From: Saccoglossus kowalevskii
Taxonomy: Eukaryota; Hemichordata; Enteropneusta; Harrimaniidae
DNA length: 10,686 nucleotides
Direction: 5' to 3'
Assembly: GCF_000003605.2 (NCBI RefSeq)
Contig: NW_003109113.1
Location: 16,415 to 27,100, forward strand
Part shown: piece after piece, positions 1 to 8,277 of the stretch
Layout: each line of letters begins with the position of its first letter
How positions within the stretch are numbered: the first letter of the stretch is position 1
Notes under the pieces: generated by a model
What the model saw: the letters and a program-made list of their open reading frames with translations, nothing else
What the model was told of the DNA's origin: nothing
Database searches by the model: none
Program-made: the position numbers and the translations under genes

Positions 1-145
1 GTATTTCGGGGACATTTCCATGCTTAATAATGTGCTGTCCACATTTGATGATAGGCAATTTCGATTAAGTAAGGGTATTCGGAAGCAATATTCCTCTGTC
101 GAAGATCGGCCGGTCAATGTAAGCTGCGAAATAAAGAAATTCTAG
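1..145 (+). CDS. Possible partial coding exon at window edge, unknown product
   Basis: The frame starting at base 2 is open for 47 codons to a TAG at 143-145, beginning YFGDIS and containing an internal Met at 20. The translation is rich in charged and polar residues (for example FDDRQFRLSKGIRKQ), as in a soluble helical protein. I do not recognise the family. A possible splice donor, AAT|GTAAGC, begins at 119 and would end the exon in phase 0 after about 39 residues; otherwise this is a C-terminal exon ending at 143. The 5' end lies outside the window. The minus strand is also open here (from a TAG at about 143 to base 1), with a good acceptor (pyrimidine run then CAG, at 125-140 on the + coordinates). 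CpG-rich DNA loses stop codons, so openness alone is weak evidence and the strand remains uncertain. Confidence 0.3.
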   Translation, partial: YFGDISMLNNVLSTFDDRQFRLSKGIRKQYSSVEDRPVNVSCEIKKF

Positions 146-183
146 TTCAAAATCAAATCGTTCGATTTTTGCAGCAGACGTTC

Positions 184-213
184 GACGCGCGTCTTTCATG
201 CATCTCGCGAGAT
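184..213. promoter_or_regulatory. Paired CpG palindromes including TCTCGCGAGA motif
   Basis: GACGCGCGTC at 184-193 and ATCTCGCGAGAT at 202-213 are perfect palindromes 8 bp apart. The second contains the full 10-bp TCTCGCGAGA (203-212), known in vertebrates as the BANP-bound element of CpG-rich, often bidirectional, promoters. CpG is sparse in most of the window, so this cluster stands out. I infer a promoter near 150-260, but its direction is not determined and there is no TATA box beside it. The motif match is certain; function in this organism is not shown. Confidence 0.4.
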
Positions 214-638
214 CTCACAATTGTACGGAAAATGGTCTATTCACTGGCATGTCATTGACGAAATAGAGAATCATACATTGATATAGTGATGTTGATAAAC
301 ATCTTACTTTAGTTGTGGAATTTGTAACTTGGTAAAATAAACAAAATAAGGAAATCTGAGTTATAATAACATTTTTGTGCCTCAAGTCACCAATACGAAA
401 CAATATTAAGGTCGACCTGGGCATCAGTCAATAAGCTGACTCAACCTGATTTTTAGGGTTCCATTTTGACCCAGGAATCCTACAAAATCAGTTCTGTTAG
501 AGGGAACACTATTCCTCAGGTCTTCCACACAAATCCAATGTCTAAAAAATGATGTCACTGATTTGCCAATTATATAGACTACCAGTAGTATTTTTCCTCA
601 TTCTCTGTCAATTTATTTTCGATTTATTTTATAGTTGC
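214..638. other. Gene-free stretch, no clear feature
   Basis: AT-rich sequence with no convincing coding potential on either strand. A 69-codon minus-strand frame (424-215) reads through low-complexity AT-rich codons and has no splice or family support. I see nothing else in it. Confidence 0.5.
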
Positions 639-641
639 TTA

Positions 642-1045
642 GGCCAGACTTTTTTTATTCCTTGTTTCTTGAGTTTTTATACGGCAATTTTTTTGAGGAG
701 GGTGGGAAAAAAAAAAAATTAATTCTTTTTTTCCATTAGATTTGTGTGATTCTCAAAGAATTGTAAGTAAGATCATTGATTGGAGAGAAGAAATGAAATT
801 TTATTCCATGTATAACCTTGTTTCTCATCTGCACTAGACTTCGGTACTTTGATCATGATACTCCAACCAAAATGCAACTTAGGTTTGTTATGCGGCGGGC
901 GTAAAAAAAATGAAGAATGAAGTTTTTTTTAGCAAGAAATTACGGGCGCGAGAAATTACGCTGAAATAAAATTTAATTTTTATTTAATTTTCGGCTCCTG
1001 TTCATTCGGCGGGTTCACGAAACAAGGGATAATAAAAGTCTGGCC
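642..1045. mobile_element. Tourist-like (PIF/Harbinger-type) MITE, 404 bp
   Basis: The ends form imperfect terminal inverted repeats starting GGCCAGACTTTT: 642-672 pairs with the reverse complement of 1015-1045 without gaps, with about three mismatches in 31. Both ends are flanked by the direct trinucleotide TTA (639-641 and 1046-1048). A 3-bp TWA target duplication with GG-starting TIRs is the hallmark of PIF/Harbinger elements and their Tourist MITEs. There is no transposase frame inside, so it is non-autonomous. The left half is A/T-run rich. The right half keeps CpG and contains AGAAATTACG twice (935-944 and 951-960). Superfamily assignment rests on TSD and TIR form only. Confidence 0.75.
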
Positions 1046-1048
1046 TTA

Positions 1049-1640
1049 AACTGGGAAATGTTGCATTATACATATTTCTAGTATGAATCTAGCTTTATTA
1101 CCTGTAATAGCAATTTTATATTAAAATGTGTAATTTGTAAATAAAATGTATACCCCCGGTACTGGGTAATAGACTATCAACACTAACATTCTGAAAGTTA
1201 GGTTAAAATACATTTCACAATACATTATCTCTTTTATGTTCGGCCTTCTTGATACATGCTTTAGAACCTTAATGCCCTAATGACATAGTTACATGCATCT
1301 TGCCTTTTCAAGGTGACGCCTCTTATCACATTTGAAATGCACTGCAACATAGTAATTTATGTTAAGTTTTTTTTCTACTCATAATTTATTTGCTAGTAAA
1401 TTAACCCAAAACAGGCTTGTACAAATTGGTTCCTCCCCCCTCATTGTGAATGCAGATAATTTCAATCTAGGACATTGCGAACTGTGATTTTCAATAAATG
1501 TAATTTCCTGATCATAAATTTTTAAAGTAAGATTTTTTTGCAATAACAAATCAACTGTTGTAACACAGCCATAAAAAAAAACATTGGGTGTTATTGCAGA
1601 AATTTAATTAATGATTAAAGTGAGAAAAAACAAAGTATGT
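1049..1640. other. Gene-free AT-rich stretch with a minor inverted repeat
   Basis: No coding region was found. It holds an AATAAA at 1140-1145 with no supported gene upstream. A 10-bp perfect inverted repeat, TGCAATAACA at 1539-1548 against TGTTATTGCA at 1589-1598, could form a hairpin with a 40-nt loop. The repeat may be a degraded element or chance. Confidence 0.4.
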
Positions 1641-1675
1641 AAATACAATTGCCACTAGAGGGCGTCATTGTATTT
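1641..1675. repeat. 9-bp perfect inverted repeat enclosing the CTCF-type motif
   Basis: AAATACAAT (1641-1649) and ATTGTATTT (1667-1675) are exact reverse complements separated by 17 bp, and the spacer holds CCACTAGAGGGCG. A second pair, CACTAG (1653-1658) and CTAGTG (1676-1681), overlaps it. The arrangement may be the core of a dispersed repeat that carried the motif here. Confidence 0.5.
1652..1664 (+). promoter_or_regulatory. CTCF-type core motif CCACTAGAGGGCG
   Basis: The 13 bases fit every position of the degenerate CTCF core CCASYAGRKGGCR, in + orientation. CTCF and its core motif are conserved across many bilaterians, where it marks insulators or loop anchors. The motif is also often spread by transposable elements. 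The match is seen directly; occupancy and insulator function are inference. Confidence 0.4.
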
Positions 1676-2507
1676 CTAGTGCCTTCTTTTTATTCAATGG
1701 TAGAATTTAGAATTTGTGTTACATTTCAATAAAAAACTTTTACCAACTTTTCAAGTAGATATCCAGAATTACAAAGTACACTGTTATTTTGCATACTGTA
1801 TGTGACTAACATTGGTTGGCAGACTTACCATGTAGACAGATTTTTTTCCTCCTGTCACTTCACTTTCTCTCCATATACTATGTGTAGTATGTGACTACTT
1901 GTAAAATATAGGAAGCCAGCCATGCCAAGTAAACAGGTATTTTGCCATCTATCTCCTCAACAAAATCCCTGTATTCCCCTTGGATGTGCTTCTATTGAGT
2001 ATTTTTTAGTGTCTTCAGAAAAATGTTAATCGTTGATCTGAGCAGAGTTTCTTTGATCATAGGTTTTGTGGTTTCACATTTAAATTGACTAGGATACTGA
2101 CCAGTTTCAATTGTTAATTGATTTGTGTCCATGTTTCTTGTAAAGTAACACTAGCATTATCGAAAGATATCATTCTATTTGTAATAGAATCTACTGCAAT
2201 GATTCTATAAAGCATGTGTTTAGAACTTATATGGTGGGCCTGGTGCCAAGAACTGTTTAGTAGAGCTTGTCAGTCTGTCAAGCCAGTTCCATTTCAGACC
2301 GTCACTCCTAGGGTTGCATCACCACACTTATTGGCTAACGAGCTACGGCTGGGTCATATCACTGATTCAGATTGTGAACTCTTGATATATCATAAACTGC
2401 TCAGAGTATAGTAACTTTCCACCGACAACTTTAGATGGTTAAAGGAAATCAAATACATTTGTACTAAAATTCCTAACTTAGAAAAAACTAAATGAAATAT
2501 GTATATA
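1676..2507. other. Gene-free stretch with small hairpins
   Basis: No supported gene. A perfect 8-bp stem with a 3-nt loop (ATTCTATT at 2172-2179, AATAGAAT at 2183-2190) overlaps a 7-bp stem (2185-2191 with 2201-2207). The segment 2214-2411 is slightly richer in GC and has a 65-codon open frame, but it lacks splice signals or a recognisable domain and I do not call it a gene. Confidence 0.4.
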
Positions 2508-2660
2508 CTACCGTAAAATCTGTAGTATCCCTAATAGAAGTCGCCCCCAAAAATTCACCATTTCTCATATGTGTAGATGCTGTAATAGAGGCTGCATCCC
2601 CTCTGTTGCATTGTACCATTTTAATAGAAGCCGCAGCATCTAATACAGATTTTACAGTAG
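2508..2660. mobile_element. 153-bp inverted-repeat element (MITE-like) with internal repeats
   Basis: Left end CTACCGTAAAATCTGTA (2508-2524) pairs with the reverse complement of TACAGATTTTACAGTAG (2644-2660) with one mismatch; TA dinucleotides flank both ends, and similarity runs a few bases further out. The interior has three copies of TAATAGARGYYGC, at 2532-2544, 2583-2595 and 2622-2634, spaced 51 and 39 bp. Both strands have short open frames here that mirror each other because of the inverted repeat, so neither is likely to be a gene. TA flanks would fit a Tc1/mariner-type MITE, but A/T-rich flanks make that weak. A foldback family with internal minisatellite repeats is equally possible. 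Confidence 0.55.
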
Positions 2661-2947
2661 TATGCCTTCTATCATGTTCGTAATCTGGGGATTCCAGATA
2701 TCTAGATTGCACTCTTTCCCTGTTGATCTATTATAATAAATAATTACATCTGCTACAATTAGTTGAGTGGATATCCTTGTTCACTGATGATGTGAATTTA
2801 TTTTAGCTGACAAGTCACTGATGCCTTTGAGTGTTACATTCTGAGAAAATTAGTAAAATGTTTGTATGTATACATGTATATATAATTGTGCTTTTATAAT
2901 TACCAAATTTCATATGGCATTATCTGTTTATTAGAATATCCTAGGTT

Positions 2948-2985
2948 ACACAACTCAATAAATTATAGAAAAATTTGAGTTGTGT
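2948..2985. repeat. Hairpin, 11-bp perfect stem
   Basis: ACACAACTCAA (2948-2958) and TTGAGTTGTGT (2975-2985) are exact reverse complements around a 16-nt AT-rich loop. There is no U-run or flanking gene that would give it a role. It may be a relic of a small element or chance. Confidence 0.4.
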
Positions 2986-3154
2986 TGTCATAGTAACTCA
3001 TAACTTATTAACATGATCGAACAAAAAGCTGGCATCTGTGACGTGAATTGTCGGCCACCAATGTAATTAAAAACTTAAAATAGACTAGAGAGCATGAAGT
3101 CCAGTATATTGCATTGATTTCCTATCTACCGGTATACCTCAGACTATGACTAGT

Positions 3155-3162
3155 TGACGTCA
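3155..3162. promoter_or_regulatory. CRE-like octamer TGACGTCA
   Basis: A perfect palindromic cAMP-response-element consensus, which CREB/ATF bZIP proteins bind in animals. No promoter or gene is seen nearby, so this is a sequence match only. Confidence 0.2.
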
Positions 3163-3781
3163 CTCCTTGCTGATGTTTGCAAACAATACACACTTCAATG
3201 TGCATGCATGAAATGTTCTTTCAATATTAAGTACTCAAATCCAACAGCTGCAATTTCAAGTCTGGTTATCGTATCCCTAACATGTGTATGTGGATCCTTG
3301 GTTACACCATAGCATGTGTTGGTAAAGTCATCTCCGTGCTATACTACGTGTGAAAATACCAACCAGGTGTCAAAGGTCTCACTCTGTAAAATGTACCTTG
3401 TTTGACTCTTGTATGTTTTGACAATGCTTAGAATAATAATAATTTCTATATATCACAACTACATATGTTTTATCAAAATAACATTTATCTTTGCTACTAG
3501 TATAAGATTTATTATGCCTACTGTATTAGTAACACACCTCTAATAAGGTGTGGCTGAACCAAACATTTTAATTTCATAACCTCATACTTGTAATGTGAAA
3601 ACAGTTTCATAATTGTTTTAGATTCATGCTTTGTCTTGTCTTATGAATCATAACCATGGCTGACTTTTTGTATAATATTCTTCACTTCAAGTTTCACTTA
3701 ACACTTCAAAGTATCAAATTAATAAAAAAAATTAAAATAAAATATTAAATAAAAACAATAGAATACAATAATGTTTATGTT

Positions 3782-3791
3782 TGTTGTTAAT
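3782..3791 (+). repeat. Left target-site duplication of the retroposed insert
   Basis: TGTTGTTAAT, identical to 3881-3890 directly downstream of the A10 tail. Confidence 0.5.
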
Positions 3792-3880
3792 TATCATAGC
3801 TGTGACATTTGTTGTATCTTAATATTGTACTGTAACCTAATTTCTATTGTATTCAATAAAGGATAGCTGGAAAAAAAAAA
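3792..3880 (+). mobile_element. Short retroposed 3' end with poly(A) tail
   Basis: The 89-bp insert ends with AATAAA (3855-3860), ten further bases and an A10 run (3871-3880), the layout of a polyadenylated RNA 3' end. The ten bases directly after the tail, TGTTGTTAAT (3881-3890), are repeated exactly just before the insert (3782-3791), as a target-site duplication would be. This is the signature of target-primed reverse transcription by LINE machinery. The body is too short to show whether it came from an mRNA 3' UTR (5'-truncated retrocopy) or a LINE tail. The TSD is partly simple sequence (TGTTGTT), which lowers its weight slightly. Confidence 0.55.
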
Positions 3881-3890
3881 TGTTGTTAAT
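3881..3890 (+). repeat. Right target-site duplication of the retroposed insert
   Basis: TGTTGTTAAT immediately follows the A10 run and matches 3782-3791 exactly; the next bases differ (C against T). Confidence 0.5.
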
Positions 3891-4048
3891 CTTCTAAATG
3901 CCAAAGGCAACTTCCATTACCTTTTACAGTATAAACCTTCATCAATTATTTTCAGAAAATCTTGACTTGGGAAAAATGGGAAATTTTATGTATTTGCAGA
4001 GAAATTATTAAATAATACATGAATAAAATTTTCCACAAAATTTTTTTT

Positions 4049-4080
4049 GGGGGGGGGGGGGTGGGGGGTGGGGTGGGGGG
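4049..4080 (+). repeat. G-rich run with strong G-quadruplex potential
   Basis: After T8 the + strand reads G13, T, G6, T, G4, T, G6. The four G tracts are separated by single T loops, an arrangement expected to fold into a stable intramolecular quadruplex. A C13 run lies about 400 bp downstream (4485-4497). Such homopolymers are prone to sequencing error, so the exact lengths are uncertain. Confidence 0.7.
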
Positions 4081-4110
4081 TTAAGGGCATTGAAAAGGGT
4101 GAATAATTTT

Positions 4111-4179
4111 GGTAGCGAAGTGGTTATAGCACAAAGTCCTCAAGGTTGTGTACCAGAAAAGGATGGACCTATAACCACT
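4111..4179 (+). mobile_element. Possible tRNA-derived SINE head (remnant)
   Basis: GGTAGCGAAGTGGTTATAGC (4111-4130) resembles the D-arm part of a tRNA, and TAGCGAAGTGG (4113-4123) satisfies the pol III A-box pattern TRGYNNARNGG. A B-box is poor: the best candidate, GGTTGTGTACC (4144-4154), lacks the central CGA. An 11-bp perfect inverted repeat (AGTGGTTATAG 4120-4130, CTATAACCACT 4169-4179) encloses it. A run of A14 at 4633-4646 could be a tail, but I find no target duplication. It could equally be an unrelated hairpin. Confidence 0.25.
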
Positions 4180-4315
4180 GTGACTCAATTGAGAAGCACA
4201 TATGGATTTTGGAGAAACTACATGTAAGGTTAGGTCTTTAGGTACTTCTTCAACCTGTACTGTTTAACACTGGGATAGTGCATTGAAAACCCATTTTGAT
4301 GCAAATGATAGGGGT

Positions 4316-4515
4316 CAACCATTTGAAATCATGGGGAGAGTTAATTAAAAATTTGCAAGCTAGGCACCGAGAAAAAATAAAACTTACATTTGAAGTGTTA
4401 CAGGGAAAAATGGCACATTCAAGTAAAATAAAAATGTACAGATAAGACACGGTGAAAATTGTACTGGTCACACTCTTCAAGCCACCCCCCCCCCCCCAAT
4501 GATTTCAAATGGTTG
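4316..4515. mobile_element. 200-bp foldback / inverted-repeat element
   Basis: CAACCATTTGAAATCAT (4316-4332) and ATGATTTCAAATGGTTG (4499-4515) are exact 17-bp reverse complements 166 bp apart, unlikely by chance in 10 kb. Inward, the left arm continues into GGGG and the right arm is preceded by a C13 run (4485-4497), so the arms may have shared a G/C-run extension. No target-site duplication is seen. A minus-strand open frame of 76 codons (4480-4250) overlaps it, without domain support. The surrounding 4090-4540 may all be one dispersed repeat. Confidence 0.45.
4485..4497 (+). repeat. C13 homopolymer
   Basis: Thirteen consecutive C bases beside the right arm of the 17-bp inverted repeat; G-rich on the minus strand, and opposite in orientation to the G run at 4049-4061. 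Confidence 0.8.
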
Positions 4516-6748
4516 CCTCCTGGGTAGGTGATCTTACATGGAATATAAATATATAAAAATTCACTGCATATAAGTGTGAACACATAACAGTGTCAGGAGA
4601 CATTCAATGTTGTGACTTGACACATCAAATATAAAAAAAAAAAAAATTTACATATATTAAGTTTTCATATTAATCTCTAGTAACCTTACTTTTTGCTGAT
4701 TTTCACACTACTTTGCTGCAGGTATAATTCCACCTGTCGTTTAATCCCCTTTCACACTTATTGATTGTTACTGATATTTCCGACGTGCCAATTGAGTCTG
4801 TATTCAGTGAGTTCTTATTCAATAAATGCAAACTCCATTCATCATACGTACAACAACCGGTCTATGTCGTCATCATTGTCATTATAACTAGCTAGCTTGC
4901 TTTATAAGTAGGTTTTGTGATTCAATTTCTCACTAAACCTCTTATTCCTGTCATCGCTATCATTTTGGTCAAATGGTTCCCATAGCAACTATAAAGCCAC
5001 TTACTTGGAGTGTGCAATCGTAATGTCAAGATAGACGCGGTGATATAACAGCTGTTTGTAAGTAATATGGTTGAATTTATGGCTTCCCTTTGTTCATAAA
5101 GGGGATATTATTCTTTTTATGACAATACAGTGTTGAAATATTAATGCTTCACATACTGCTTATAAGTGCATCTTCTCACTAGTATGCTGTCTTGAATTCT
5201 AGTTCAGTTTTTTTCACACTGGTTCACACACGGATTACACTCAAACTAATTACCCTTCCTGCGTTTTGCTTGGCCTTTTTATTGTAGGTCTATTAAATGG
5301 AGTACAGTCGGAAATCAAAAGGGTTCCCATCAGTTTTCAAATATACAAAAACATTGCAATTTTACTCTGTTGGATATTGGTATCTTTTACCATACAAGGA
5401 TTTTCTCAATAGAAAGTGATCATAGAATCCAACTTTTGTGTGTGTGGAAGCACCGTAGCTCTGTTGATGTTCTCCACTCTGTGCACACCTTGTAACACAT
5501 GCCACCACCTGATGCAGAAAATAATTTAGTCTTGTAGTATTTCTTACATGAGGTCAGTTGGGAATATTCACATCAAGACTTGACATTACACTGAAACGCC
5601 AGGCTCTATTGAAAGTGAGTATCAATTTCAAATTTCAACACAATACACAAATTGCTTGACCTGACAGGGTTATAGCTATACAATAACATTAAAGTAGCCA
5701 CATTCATATTATTAAGTATTGAATTTGACTGCTTATCTATCCATATAGGCTGTCTTCAGGGACTTGTCAACTAGGTTAATCACCACTTATACGTTGCTAT
5801 TGTTATTAAACCAGAGTGACTGAGATTTTAATTTAAATAACAGTCATGACTGATGGTCAACTCACAATACGCGGCATGACGAAGTAGGTTGTTGTATTAG
5901 CCATCAGCTGTTTCATTTGCAGACTCCATATTGTAATGCATGGTGTGTAATATTCGTCTTGCCTGTATATCAGCGAAGCTTAGACATTTTCAGTCGAGGT
6001 AAATTATTACTATAATCTTCGAACTGTGACAATGTTGGATAATGTTATTACCAATCTTCAATGTGCAGCGTGTGTTATCTAGGAGAGTTAATATCACATC
6101 AGATTAGATCACAGTATGTTTTGATCAGATCAATTTACATTACAGTTTCTATGCATGTATGTGTGGTGATAATTCAGTGACAATCAAAATGTATCATTGT
6201 TGGCTGATGCTTCAGTTCAGTATGTAATCTGAACGCTTGCTCAGTGCCATCTATTTTCAATATTTTCAGTGAATTACTGTAAACCATTCAATTTTTGTTG
6301 CTATAATTTTTCGCGATACGATAATTTGACTATATTATTCAGGGATGCAATTTCATGATCACCACTGTTATTGTTGTCTTAAAGATCCCAATATAATGTC
6401 TGGCGAATTCATCTCTTGCAAAAATAAAAAAAAATTACTCTAAATTTCTTTCTTTTCAATGAGTTGAATAATATTATTTTCTGTCTTTTATTAATATTGC
6501 TATTTACAAATTTAATTGAATACATAAAAATGACACTTAATATCTAAAATTAGTTTATATATCAGTATTATTTCTGCTTGTACATGCATTCAGGAAGCTT
6601 CAAAGACTTGTTATATGGTTTACATAGTCAGGCTAGTATTTTACAGTGTCAATGTTTACAATCAGATACATAGAATACATGTGGAATAAAACTCACCTAA
6701 ACAAATTTAAACTAGGCAGCATTGTCACTGAGAGAACAATATTCAGTC
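4516..6748. other. Gene-free AT-rich stretch
   Basis: About 2.2 kb with no frame, splice-bounded exon or RNA gene I can support. It has an A14 run at 4633-4646 and many scattered stops in all frames. Isolated GTAAGT and CAG-like strings occur but do not bound open frames. This is consistent with intron or intergenic DNA. Confidence 0.5.
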
Positions 6749-7379
6749 AATCTTTTGAACACCAAAGTCGACTTTGTTCACTTTTCACGAAATGAATCTT
6801 TACAATTTTGTCCTTATTCTACGAGAAATGTAAGCAATTGACAATTACAGTATATCCATTTGGACCAAAATACACAATAAAATTATCAAAAATGCATGTA
6901 TACAAATGTGCAAAATGTGGCACTATGCAATATTTTAGTGGATGGAATTACGATTAATCCATATTTCAAAATTTAATGTTTCTAAGTACTACAGTAAAAA
7001 AATACCTAGCGACGTTATTATTTTGTACTTAATTCAAAATTCCTGTGCTGTTGATTCAATCTATTGTTGACATACTGGCAGTAATAATTCACCAGTGGGT
7101 CCACCTAGTTTGCGTACATCATACATAACCTTGGTGAAATTCCCAGTAAAACTTGATACCTCTATGGTCTACAATGATAGTATGTACCCATATTGATTCA
7201 ATGTTTATTGTTGTATTTTATCTTTTCCTTTAAAGTTTTGTACATTTTTATGTGTTTTCCCTAATTTCTTTATTAATTCTGAGCTATGTCAATGAACATA
7301 ATTTACTTCAAGCTATAATTAAGCTTGATTAAGTTAGAAATAAAAAGTGATAGAAGTTATCCTTGGTGTTCAAAAGATT
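6749..7379. mobile_element. 631-bp inverted-repeat (MITE-like) element
   Basis: AATCTTTTGAACACCAA (6749-6765) is an exact 17-bp reverse complement of 7363-7379. Weaker similarity continues inward for about 20 bp without gaps (roughly 12 of 20 match, including CACTTTT). The right end abuts TTAA (7378-7381) and the left end TCAA (6747-6750), which would fit a TTAA-targeting element whose left copy has mutated; this is tentative. A perfect 12-bp palindrome, AAAGTCGACTTT (6764-6775), sits in the left arm. The interior has no transposase frame, so the element is non-autonomous. The family is not recognised. Confidence 0.55.
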
Positions 7380-8228
7380 AATATTAGGTGATGACTTCAG
7401 TAGCTAGGAATTCAAAAAGACTAATATCAATATGTAATCAAATTACTGTTACTTAATCAAATAATTAATATGTCAATGTTTATATTGTAACCATAGCAAC
7501 AAGCAGTTTAGGGTTTATTTCGTTTAAAGTAATTTGTGTAAGCACTGAAATAGATTTAATGAGTTATAAATTCTTATACTATGCCTATAACAATATAGTG
7601 CATGATTGGTTTTAACTAGAAACATATGATTCTAATTTTACACAGATATTTGCCACACCACCCAAAGTTTAATGTGTTTTCACTTGAAATACAATAGTCG
7701 TAAATTAGTTTGAAGAAAAAAAAAAGCAAACTAAATTGGGAGACTCCTTGATTTCTATAGAATTCCATTCTCAACAATTGTTATTCCTCAAACTAGCGTT
7801 ATTCTTGTACATTGAATTGCCTTGATCAGCCGAGATCATTTTAATAAAGATATTTGACCATACTTTCAAAGACAGAGCTATGAATCCAGAGATTTTGGTC
7901 TATGATATTTCATGTATTCTACACACATTTTTGAGAAACATTCTTGTTACATTTGCTAGTTAACTCTGACTTGAATTAATAATCTTGTATTTGGATTTCG
8001 CATTGAAGGCTTACTATTAACATATAAAATATTTGCTTAAATTTGTGGCAAGCGTTGAAGATAATTTATCATATATTATTATGTGTGTAACTTAGGAACA
8101 GTTTAACATTTGTAATGCTACTGAGATTATGCATTTCAAATTAAAACATTCCTTCTGTATACTTGAATTACACAGAGAACGATAGATTGATGTCGAGTAG
8201 TTGTTTACTTTTGAATTACTACCTCTTG

Positions 8229-8277
8229 AGACGTCACTAGCCAGTGTGTGAAATCACAGAGAAGCTATATGACGTCT
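8229..8277. promoter_or_regulatory. Inverted pair of CRE-like half sites
   Basis: AGACGTCA (8229-8236) and TGACGTCT (8270-8277) are exact reverse complements 33 bp apart, each holding a bZIP CRE half site. No promoter is recognised beside them. Confidence 0.2.

Larger units (their letters stand above)
2661..3781. other. Gene-free stretch with two small hairpins and a CRE-like site
   Basis: No coding region was found in about 1.1 kb. It contains an 11-bp perfect hairpin (2948-2985), a palindromic CRE-like octamer (3155-3162), a 7-bp hairpin (CACACCT 3533-3539 with AGGTGTG 3546-3552) and an A-rich tract around 3720-3765. Confidence 0.5.

Noticed and set aside
215-424. 69-codon minus-strand open frame
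   Set aside because: Random-looking AT-rich composition, no domain, no splice context; probably chance.
1140-1145. AATAAA as a polyadenylation signal
   Set aside because: No supported gene ends upstream; the hexamer is common in AT-rich DNA.
2214-2411. 65-codon plus-strand open frame in slightly GC-richer DNA
   Set aside because: No recognisable domain, no splice signals or polyadenylation context; kept only as a note.
2488-2712. Open frames of 74 (minus) and 63 (plus) codons over the same bases
   Set aside because: Both arise from the inverted-repeat element at 2508-2660, whose palindromic ends give the same peptide on either strand.
4250-4480. 76-codon minus-strand open frame
   Set aside because: Lies within repeat-like sequence next to homopolymers and has no domain.
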